DNA of 10,072 nucleotides from Steroidobacteraceae bacterium (GTDB lineage Bacteria > Pseudomonadota > Gammaproteobacteria > Steroidobacterales > Steroidobacteraceae). The notes under the pieces are model-generated. The model was not told the DNA's origin and did no database searches. It saw only the letters and a program-made list of their open reading frames with translations. Below are positions 1-6,700 of the stretch, piece after piece. Made by a program: the position numbers and the translations under genes. The stretch lies in the NCBI GenBank assembly GCA_013044085.1, contig JABEVI010000114.1:1-10072 (forward strand), in the 5' to 3' direction. Position 1 is the first letter of the stretch. Every line of letters starts with the position of its first letter.

Positions 1-16
1 ACGGCCGGCCGGCCGT
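1..16. repeat. Perfect 16-bp GC palindrome downstream of the sensor kinase gene
   Basis: Bases 1-16 read ACGGCCGGCCGGCCGT, identical to their own reverse complement. They lie 46 bases past the stop codon of the sensor kinase gene on the minus strand. They could fold as a 6-bp stem with a GGCC loop and help end that transcript. Any T-tract would lie beyond the window edge, so a terminator cannot be claimed. The rest of 17-62 shows nothing recognisable. Confidence 0.4.
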
Positions 17-62
17 GCGCGCATAGTGTGACGGGTTTCTCGTTGTGGCGCCGAAACGCTGC

Positions 63-1385
63 TCACGCGGAGGCGAAGTAAACGGCCAGCCGCGCGCCCT
101 GTCCCTGTGCGCCGGTGTCGATGTCGAGCGTCGCGTCGTGGATCTTGGCGATCTCCTCGACGATCGCGAGCCCAAGGCCGCTGCCGTGGCCGGGCGAGTT
201 CGGCAATCGGTAGTGGCGCTGCCTTACCCGCTGGCGCTCGCTCTCGGGGATCCCGGGGCCGGTGTCCTCGACCGCGATGAAGCGGCGGGCGCCCTCGTGC
301 CCGACCGTCACGGTCACCCGGCCGCCGCGCGGGGTGTACTTGAGCGCGTTGTCGATCAGGTTGTCGAGCAGATCCTCGAGCAATGAGGGCTCGCCCTCGA
401 TGCGCTCTTCCAGCAAATCCGCGCCGAGGTCGATGCCGGCCTGCAGCGCCCGATCGACGTGGCGGGAGACGACGTCGGTGGCGAGGCCCTTCAGATCGAC
501 CGGCTGGCGCCGTTGCGCAATATTCACGGCCGGATCGGCGCGCGCGAGTGTCAACAACTGAGTGGCGGCTCGGGACAGCTGGCGCATGCCCGACTGCACG
601 GTCGCGAGGCGCTCGCGGATGGGCTGCGCGGCCGGTTCCTCGATGAGCAGATCGAGCTGCGCGAGCATCCCGGTGATGGGGGTGCGCAGTTGATGAGCGG
701 TGTTGGCGATGAACTGTTGCTGGGACTGGATCGAGCCGCGCAGCAGCGCAAACAGGCGGTTAAGAGCCGTCACGAGCGGTGTGAGTTCACGCGGCACGCT
801 GCTCTCGACGATCGGTCGCAGGTCGCTCGGGGAGCGCAGCGCGAGTTCGTCGCGCAGCCGCCGGATCGGCCGCAGACCGAAGCGGATGCCGACCCAGACC
901 AGCACGAGGGTCGCGTCGAGCTGCAGGAAGTCCCAGAGCAGGTTGCTCATGAAGCCGAAACGCGCCGCGGCGCCGGCGGTGCCGATGCCCTCGGCCACCG
1001 AGATCAGCAGCGGCTCTTTCTCAGTGTGCGCGCGGTAGGTGAGCATGCGCAGCTCTCGGTCGCCGGTGCGCACGGTCGAATAGCGCGCGTCGGTACCCGC
1101 GGGCAGTGCGACCGGCGGCAGGCGCGGATCGCCCGCGATCAGCCGTGCGTGCGCGCCGCGCACCGCGAAGGCGCTCGTCGTGATCGGCGCCTCGATCGTC
1201 ACCCGGCCGTTCTCGATCCGCAGCCGGCCGGCAAGGTTCCCGGCCGAGCGGCGCAGCCGCGCGTCGACGCTTGCGACCCGCGGCACGAGGCTGCCCCAGT
1301 AGCGGGCGAACGCGCCGCACAGCGCGAGTACGGTCAGTGGCACGGCGAGCCAGAACACCAGCCGCCGGCTGATCGAGGTGTTCAC
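63..1385 (-). CDS. Two-component sensor histidine kinase, TctE/QseC-like
   Basis: A 440-residue inner-membrane sensor kinase that should autophosphorylate on His and pass the phosphate to the response regulator encoded just upstream. A first membrane helix lies at about residues 8-27. A periplasmic region of about 115 residues resembles the two-component sensor kinase N-terminal domain of TctE-like proteins, and a second helix lies at about 149-171. The H-box has His231 in AHQLRTPI. The N-box is at 339-352 (LLDNLIDNALKYTP), the G1 box at 374-380 (DTGPGIP) and the G2 box at 401-407 (GSGLGLA). The F-box is unusual: RQRHYR replaces the usual FERFYR. The GTG start is chosen because it overlaps the regulator's TGA stop (GTGA), which implies translational coupling; no strong Shine-Dalgarno precedes it. 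The open frame continues upstream inside the regulator gene, but that part is an Arg/Ala-rich shadow. The signal is unknown. Tricarboxylates are known for TctE, but no tct transporter gene is in view. Confidence 0.93.
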   Translation of the reverse strand: MNTSISRRLVFWLAVPLTVLALCGAFARYWGSLVPRVASVDARLRRSAGNLAGRLRIENGRVTIEAPITTSAFAVRGAHARLIAGDPRLPPVALPAGTDARYSTVRTGDRELRMLTYRAHTEKEPLLISVAEGIGTAGAAARFGFMSNLLWDFLQLDATLVLVWVGIRFGLRPIRRLRDELALRSPSDLRPIVESSVPRELTPLVTALNRLFALLRGSIQSQQQFIANTAHQLRTPITGMLAQLDLLIEEPAAQPIRERLATVQSGMRQLSRAATQLLTLARADPAVNIAQRRQPVDLKGLATDVVSRHVDRALQAGIDLGADLLEERIEGEPSLLEDLLDNLIDNALKYTPRGGRVTVTVGHEGARRFIAVEDTGPGIPESERQRVRQRHYRLPNSPGHGSGLGLAIVEEIAKIHDATLDIDTGAQGQGARLAVYFASA

Positions 1386-2056
1386 GGCGGCGTGCCGGGC
1401 TCTTCGAGCCGGTAGCCCAGGCCGCGCAGGCTGCGGATCACGGCGGCCTCGCCGAGCTTGGCGCGCAGCCGGGAGACGTGCACCTCGACCGCGTTCGCGC
1501 TCATCTCCTGGTCCGGATGGGCGAGCGCCTGGAGCAGCCGCTCCTTGGAGACGATCAATCCGACGCGCTTGACCAGGCATTCGAGCATGAGCCACTCGCG
1601 CGCGGTCAGCTCGACATCCTGCTGGTCGATGCACAGACGCCGGCCGGCGAGGTCGATGCTCAGACGGCGCATCTTGATCACGCCGCCCTGCGCCCCGTGC
1701 GCGCGGCGCACGAGCGCACGACAACGGGCGGCGAGCTCCGGCGCCTCGAAGGGTTTGGCGAGGAAGTCATCGGCGCCGAGATCGAGCGCCTTGACCCGGT
1801 CGGCGAGCGTGCAGCGCGCCGTCAACACCAGGGTCGGCAGGGTCTTGCCGGCGCCGCGCAGGCGGCGAATGAAGGACAGTCCATCACTGCCCGGCAGCCC
1901 GACATCGACGATCGCCAGATCGAACTCCCCGGCGGCAAGCGCCGCGAGCGCGGCCTCGGCGCTCGCGGCGCGCTTCACGCTCCAATGCTCGGCGCAGAGT
2001 CCGCGCGCCACGGCGTCGGCGACGATGTCGTCATCCTCGACGATCAGCACACGCAT
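1382..2056 (-). CDS. OmpR/PhoB-class response regulator, TctD/QseB-like
   Basis: A 224-residue DNA-binding response regulator, the cognate partner of the sensor kinase that overlaps its 3' end by 4 bases. The receiver domain (about 1-118) has the acidic pair Asp8/Asp9, phosphoacceptor Asp51 (in IVDVGLPG), Thr79 and Lys101 (LAKPF), so it should be phosphorylated normally. The C-terminal winged helix (about 128-220) has the ELTAREWLMLE segment, a recognition helix near 187-201 (VEVHVSRLRAKLG) and the closing RGLGYRL wing. The ATG start at 2056 is supported by AAGGA 9 bases upstream. The closest familiar proteins are TctD, QseB and PmrA; sequence alone does not choose among them. It lies 34 bases after tagH on the same strand, so it is probably read from the tagH promoter, though an internal promoter is possible. 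Its targets are unknown, with autoregulation of this operon likely by family precedent. Confidence 0.94.
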   Translation of the reverse strand: MRVLIVEDDDIVADAVARGLCAEHWSVKRAASAEAALAALAAGEFDLAIVDVGLPGSDGLSFIRRLRGAGKTLPTLVLTARCTLADRVKALDLGADDFLAKPFEAPELAARCRALVRRAHGAQGGVIKMRRLSIDLAGRRLCIDQQDVELTAREWLMLECLVKRVGLIVSKERLLQALAHPDQEMSANAVEVHVSRLRAKLGEAAVIRSLRGLGYRLEEPGTPP

Positions 2057-2065
2057 CGGCCAAGA

Positions 2066-2070
2066 TCCTT
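2066..2070 (-). promoter_or_regulatory. Ribosome binding site of the response regulator gene
   Basis: AAGGA on the minus strand lies 9 bases before the ATG at 2056. It fixes the start codon and sits 4 bases after the stem-loop at 2075-2106, so folding of that stem could affect access to it (inference). Confidence 0.6.
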
Positions 2071-2074
2071 GCGC

Positions 2075-2106
2075 GGTGCCGGCGACCGCCTCAGGCGGTC
2101 GGCACC
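2075..2106 (-). other. Stem-loop over the tagH stop codon
   Basis: GACCGCC (2084-2090) pairs perfectly with GGCGGTC (2094-2100) across a 3-base loop, which is the tagH stop codon itself. The stem extends by GGTGCC (2075-2080) pairing with GGCACC (2101-2106) past a 3-base GGC bulge, giving 13 base pairs in all. No T-run follows on the minus strand, so it is not a standard intrinsic terminator. It could protect the tagH transcript's 3' end, attenuate read-through, or tune initiation of the regulator gene just downstream. Confidence 0.55.
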
Positions 2107-3341
2107 GGGTCGGTTCCGAACGGTCCACGCCGCGGCGGCGCGAGGCTGCGCAGTCGTTCCTCGTAGGCCTTGGCGAACGCCTCCATGAACCAGTGCGGAA
2201 TGCCCTGCACGTCGCGCTGCGACAGTCCGGCGTACAGATCCGAGTACATTTCCCAGTATTTCGCCTTGTTCTGCGTCGCGAATACCCCGCGTTTGCCGCT
2301 GCGCTCGAAACGATCCTCCAGTTCCTTCGGATCGAAACGGGCGAGGAATTCATCGAGCGCGGCCTGCATCGCGGCGAAGCTCGCGCCGCTTTCGGCCTTC
2401 AGGTCACGGAAGCGCTCGCGCAGCGATTCGACCGCGCCGGCGCGTTTGGATTGCGCCTTCAACAGCCGCAGCAGCGTCTCGTCCACCCCTTGGGCGAAGT
2501 TCTGGGGCGCCCCGGCCTCAGCGGCCGGCGGCGGGATGCGCAGACGATCTCGAAACGCGGCGCGCTCCTGGTCGAGTTCGATCAAGCCGAGCACCGATTC
2601 GCGCAACAGTTGTCCGGCGAGGAGCAGGGCCGCGGCGCGCGCCTCGGGCTGCAGCGCGCCCGGGTCGAGTCCGGCGCCGCGGCAAAACGCGGCGAGTCCG
2701 GGGTCGATCTCGCCCTCATAGCGGGTCGGTGGCGTCACGCGCGGGGTCTTTGCCGTCGCCCGCTCGAGCGTCAGGGGCCGGGTCATCATATGCCAAGGCA
2801 CCGATTCGGATTCCTGCGGCGGCTCGGCGCCGACGGTCTGGCCGTAGGCGTCGCGCGCCAGGGCACCGAGCGGGCTGTCGTGCCGGTCGCTCGGTTCGAG
2901 CAATTCGCTTAAGTCGAGGTCCGCGCCGATGTCGCCGGCGGTCGCGTCGTGCGCCGCCGAGGCGCCCGGCGTGCCATCGTAGGCGACGATCGCGCCCTCC
3001 TCGGGCGGGAAATCGGTTGCGGGATCGATGCTGACGAGCAATTCATACTCCCCGAGGCGCAGATAATCGCCGTCCCGCAGGGTGTATTCGTGGAAGCGTC
3101 CGAGGGGCACCTGGGCGCCGTTGACGTAGGTGCCGTTGGTGCTGGTGTCGGTGAGGATGTAGCGGCCGGCCTGGAATTCGACCCGGGCATGCGTGCCCGA
3201 GAGGTAGCGTTCGGGGTCCGGCAGGGTCCACTCGTTCTCGCGTGAGCGGCCGATCGAGCCTCCATGCACGCCAAACACCTTGCTCGCCTGGTTGCCGAGG
3301 CGGTTGGCGTTCTCGCTGACGATGCTTATGCGCAAGGCCAT
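2091..3341 (-). CDS. tagH: Type VI secretion system-associated FHA domain protein TagH
   Basis: A 416-residue cytoplasmic protein of the type VI secretion FHA family, whose members bind phosphothreonine and in studied systems take part in threonine-phosphorylation control of secretion. The FHA domain fills about residues 1-106 and keeps the binding motifs: GGSIGRS (27-33), LSGTHA (47-52) and TNGTYVNG (68-75). A Pro/Ala/Asp-rich linker of about 100 residues follows, with little expected structure. The helical C-terminal region (about 215-400) matches the family's conserved tail, including MQAALDEFLARFDP, then KYWEMYSDLYAGL and FMEAFAKAYEERL. The family's usual NPLKF segment appears degenerate. 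The ATG start is supported by GGAG 5 bases upstream. It is the first gene of an apparent operon with the two-component pair. No sheath, VgrG, Hcp, ClpV, kinase (PpkA) or phosphatase (PppA) gene is in the window, so it is either at the edge of a secretion locus or an orphan. The product call is firm at family level; the secretion role here is inferred. Confidence 0.88.
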   Translation of the reverse strand: MALRISIVSENANRLGNQASKVFGVHGGSIGRSRENEWTLPDPERYLSGTHARVEFQAGRYILTDTSTNGTYVNGAQVPLGRFHEYTLRDGDYLRLGEYELLVSIDPATDFPPEEGAIVAYDGTPGASAAHDATAGDIGADLDLSELLEPSDRHDSPLGALARDAYGQTVGAEPPQESESVPWHMMTRPLTLERATAKTPRVTPPTRYEGEIDPGLAAFCRGAGLDPGALQPEARAAALLLAGQLLRESVLGLIELDQERAAFRDRLRIPPPAAEAGAPQNFAQGVDETLLRLLKAQSKRAGAVESLRERFRDLKAESGASFAAMQAALDEFLARFDPKELEDRFERSGKRGVFATQNKAKYWEMYSDLYAGLSQRDVQGIPHWFMEAFAKAYEERLRSLAPPRRGPFGTDPVPTA

Positions 3342-3385
3342 ATTCGCTCCGTTGGACGGCTCACGGGATTTGCGCTAAGTCCTCC

Positions 3386-3391
3386 TATAAT
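3386..3391 (+). promoter_or_regulatory. Consensus -10 element for DUF1820-purL
   Basis: TATAAT matches the sigma-70 -10 consensus at all six positions. Transcription would start near 3398, giving a leader of about 29 bases. The best -35 candidate, TCACGG at 3361-3366, is weak and has a 19-base spacer. The promoter may therefore rely on an activator or on the -10 region alone. Confidence 0.55.
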
Positions 3392-3414
3392 ATAGCTGAA
3401 CGGTACCCCCATCT

Positions 3415-3418
3415 GGAG
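3415..3418 (+). promoter_or_regulatory. Ribosome binding site of the DUF1820 gene
   Basis: GGAG lies 8 bases before the ATG at 3427, which supports that start. Confidence 0.55.
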
Positions 3419-3426
3419 CCTCGCAA

Positions 3427-3768
3427 ATGGCCGCGAGTCACATTTTCACAGTTCTGTTCGCCAACCAGGGCAAGGTCTACGAGATCTACGCCCGCAAGGT
3501 GAGCCATGGGAGCCTGTTCGGCTTCATCGAGGTCGAGGAACTGATCTTCGGTGAGCGCTCGACCCTGGTCGTCGACCCGGCCGAAGAGAAGATAAAGTCC
3601 GAATTCCACGAAGTAAAGCGCACCTATTTGCCGATGCATTCGGTGCTGCGCATCGACGAGGTCAAGAAACAAGGTGTCAGCAAGATCAGTGTCCTCGAGA
3701 GCTCCAATGTCGCGCAGTTTCCCGTGCCCCTGTACACGCCGGGTGGGGACTCCAACGCACACAAGTAG
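3427..3768 (+). CDS. DUF1820 family protein
   Basis: A 113-residue protein of the DUF1820 family, small conserved proteobacterial proteins without an established function. The family-typical core is nearly continuous: NQGKVYEIYARKV (13-25), GFIEVEELIFGERS (32-45), VVDPAEEK (48-55) and KRTYLPMHSVLRIDEV (64-79). The length is close to the family norm. There is no signal peptide, membrane helix or metal-binding cluster. The pattern of short strands with conserved Tyr, Glu and Arg suggests a small, mostly beta-sheet cytoplasmic protein (inference). The last 20 or so residues (PLYTPGGDSN and the tail) look variable and unstructured. The gene follows the divergent promoter and ends 27 bases before purL on the same strand, so the two are probably co-transcribed. 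Whether it serves purine synthesis is unknown; co-transcription is the only hint. Confidence 0.88.
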   Translation: MAASHIFTVLFANQGKVYEIYARKVSHGSLFGFIEVEELIFGERSTLVVDPAEEKIKSEFHEVKRTYLPMHSVLRIDEVKKQGVSKISVLESSNVAQFPVPLYTPGGDSNAHK

Positions 3769-3783
3769 CCGGTCCAGCGCTTC

Positions 3784-3787
3784 GGAG
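3784..3787 (+). promoter_or_regulatory. Ribosome binding site that decides the purL TTG start
   Basis: GGAG sits 8 bases before TTG at 3796. No ATG or GTG lies in frame near this point. The product from TTG begins at the same place as the E. coli PurL N-terminus (ALSPFRLEELL against ALSAFRINKLL), so TTG is the supported start. Confidence 0.6.
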
Positions 3788-3795
3788 CCGCTGAC

Positions 3796-6700
3796 TTGAT
3801 CGAGTTCCCCGGCGCCGAGGCCTTGTCGCCATTTCGCCTCGAGGAGTTGCTGCGCGCACTCGGCCTGCGTCAGCCGACGGTGCTGTCGGTGTCGGCCGAG
3901 ACCGTGCACTACGTCGATGCAGAGGATTCGATCGAGGATGCCGACCGGACGCTGCTCGCACGCCTGCTGAACTACGGTTCGCGGGCGCCGCGCCCGCCGG
4001 GCCCGCCGCCCGGCGCCGGCGGCGGCGCCGAAGAGACGCTGATCGTCATGCCGCGTTTCGGCACCGTCTCGCCGTGGTCGAGCAAGGCGACCGACATCGC
4101 GCATGTCTGCGGCCTCGTGCGGGTGCGCCGCATCGAGCGCGGCACCCGCTATCGCCTGCGTCTGCGCCGGCGGCTCGCCCAAGCCGATTTCGGGGTGCTC
4201 GCGCCGCTGTTGCACGACCGGATGACCGAGTCGCTGTGGCTCGCCGCCCATCCGCCCGAGGATTATTTTCGCGCGGCCGCGCCGCGCCCCTTGCGCACCG
4301 TGCCGCTCGGCCGGGACGCCCACGCCGCACTCCGGGAGGCGAACCGCGATTGGGGGCTCGCGTTGTCCGAGGATGAAATCGACTATCTCGCGAAGTCCTT
4401 CGCGCAGACCGGCCGCGACCCGACCGATGCGGAATTGATGATGTTCGCGCAGGCGAACTCCGAGCACTGCCGGCACAAGATCTTCAATGCGGCCTTTCGC
4501 ATCGATGGCGTCGAGATGCCGATGACCTTGTTCGACATGATCCGCGAGACCTATCGGCGCAATTCCGAGGGCGTGCTCTCGGCCTACCGCGACAACGCCG
4601 CGGTGATCGCCGGACCGCGCGCACAGCGCTTTTTCGCCGATCCGCACACCGGCCTGTACGCCACTCACGCCGAGGACGTCGACATCCTGATCAAGGTCGA
4701 GACGCACAATCATCCGACCGCCATTTCGCCGTTTCCGGGTGCGGCGACCGGTGCCGGCGGGGAGATCCGCGACGAAGGCGCCACCGGCATCGGTGCGAAG
4801 CCGAAGGCGGGGCTGTGCGGTTTCTCGGTCTCGAACCTGCGGATCCCGGGTTTGCGCCGCGACTGGGAGGAGGACCTCGGCAAGCCGCAGCGCATCGCCT
4901 CGGCGCTCGAGATCATGCTCGCCGGCCCGATCGGTGCCGCGGCGTTCAACAATGAATTCGGCCGTCCGAACATCTGCGGCTACTTTCGCGTCTACGAACG
5001 CACCAGCCGCGAGGGCGGGCGCAGCGTGCTGCGCGGCTATCACAAGCCGATCATGCTCGCCGGCGGTCTCGGCAACATCCGCCGCGATCACGTCGAGAAG
5101 CGCGATGTCGTGGTCGGCGCGCCGCTGATCGTGCTCGGCGGTCCGGCGATGCTGATCGGCCTCGGCGGCGGCGCGGCCTCCTCGGTCGGCAGCGGCCAGA
5201 GCGCCGCGGATCTGGATTTCACCTCGGTGCAGCGCGGCAACGCCGAGATACAGCGCCGTGCGCAGGAAGTCATCGACCGCTGCTGGGCGCTCGGCGATCG
5301 CAACCCGATCCTGCTGATCCACGACGTCGGCGCCGGCGGCTTGTCGAACGCGCTGCCCGAGGCGATCGCCCACAGCCGGCGTGGCGGGCGCATCGATCTG
5401 CGCCGCATTCCGAGCGCCGAGCCCGGCCTTTCGCCGATGGAAATCTGGTGCAATGAGGCGCAGGAGCGCTACGTCATTGCGCTCGAGCCCGGCCGCCTCG
5501 AGGAGTTCGATGCATTGTGTGCGCGCGAACGCTGTCCGTACGCACTCGTCGGCGAGGTCACCGCCGATGGACGGCTGCTCGTCAGCGACGGGTTGCACGG
5601 CCTCGCGCCGGTGGATATGGCGCTCGAGACGCTGCTCGGCAAGCCGCCGCGGATGCATCGCGACGTCGTCTCGCTGCCGCGCAGCGCGGTGGCGCTGTCG
5701 ACCGCGGGCACCACGGTCGAGGAGTCGCTGCGCCGCCTCCTCAGCCTGCCGACGATCGCCGACAAATCCTTCCTGGTGACGATCGGCGATCGCACGGTGG
5801 GGGGGCTGATCAGCCGCGATCAGATGGTCGGACCGTGGCAGGTGCCGGTCGCCGACGTCGGCGTGACACTGAGCGATTATCAGGGCTATCACGGCGAGGC
5901 GATCGCGCTCGGTGAGCGCTCGCCGGTCGCGGTGCTCGATGCTCCGGCCTCGGGCCGGCTTGCGGTCGGCGAAGCGATCACCAACATCCTCGCCGCCGAC
6001 ATCGGCGATCTTCGCGAGGTACGTCTGTCGGCGAACTGGATGGCGGCCTGCGGCGAACCGGGCGAGGATGCCGACCTGTACGCGACCGTGCGCGCGGTCG
6101 GCATGGATCTGTGCGCGCGCCTCGGATTGACGATCCCGGTGGGCAAGGACTCCTTGTCGATGCGCACCGTCTGGCGCGACGAGGCCGGCGAGCATCGCGT
6201 GCTCGCGCCGGTTTCGCTGATCGTCTCGGCGTTCGCGCCCGTGCGCGACGTGCGTCGCACCCTCACCCCGCTGCTCGATTTGCGCGCGGCCTCGCGTCTT
6301 TTGCTGATCGATCTGGGCTGCGGCCAGGACCGGCTCGGCGGCTCCTGCTGGGCCCAGGTGTTCGGCCTGTCGGGCGGGGCGCCGGCCGATCTGGACGCGC
6401 CGGAGCTGCTCGCCGCGTTCGCCGCGGCGCTGATCGAGCTGAAGAATCGCGGCCTCGCGCTCGCCTATCACGATCGCTCCGATGGCGGTGCGCTGATCGC
6501 GCTCCTCGAGATGGCCTTCGCGTCGCGCTGCGGCCTTAAGATCGATTTCGGCGCCGTCGCCGATCCGGTCGCGGCGTGCTTCGCCGAGGAGCTCGGCTGC
6601 ATCGTGCAGATTCCGGCCGCCTTACTCGGGGAGGCACGCGCGCTGTTCGCGCGCCACGGCCTCGGCCACTGTGTGCGCGAGCTCGGCGAGCCCGTGCCCG

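Larger units (their letters stand above)
3342..3426. promoter_or_regulatory. Divergent promoter region between tagH and DUF1820-purL
   Basis: An 85-base intergenic region between oppositely oriented genes. It holds the most AT-rich patch in the vicinity, TATAATATAG at 3386-3395. On the plus strand this includes a perfect TATAAT. On the minus strand the same patch offers TATATT or TATTAT, each one mismatch from consensus, so both directions may use overlapping -10 elements. No convincing -35 hexamer is seen at 16-18 bases in either direction. No clear operator palindrome is visible. Confidence 0.55.

Noticed and set aside
1386..1724. Upstream extension of the sensor kinase frame by 113 codons
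   Set aside because: It overlaps the response regulator gene and encodes an Arg/Pro/Ala-rich stretch unlike any kinase. The GTG at 1385 gives a normal kinase N-terminus with a membrane helix.
2057..2353. Upstream extension of the response regulator frame
   Set aside because: It lies within the tagH coding region. The receiver domain begins exactly at the ATG at 2056, which has its own ribosome binding site.
1458..2912. A 484-codon plus-strand open frame across the regulator and tagH
   Set aside because: It is antisense to two genes with recognisable domains, and its Ser/Arg-rich product shows no motif.
3381..3386. Perfect AGGAGG on the minus strand upstream of tagH
   Set aside because: No start codon lies 5-10 bases after it. 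The nearest GTG (3364) is out of frame with tagH, which has its own GGAG next to its ATG.
3342..3426. Possible PurR operator for purL
   Set aside because: Only a half-site-like TTTGCGC (3369-3375) is present, with no matching left half, so there is no palindrome.
3385..6471. A 1028-codon open frame on the minus strand opposite purL
   Set aside because: It is fully antisense to a gene with clear homology. Its product is rich in Arg, Ala, Gly and His with no domain or motif, as expected for a shadow frame in high-GC DNA.
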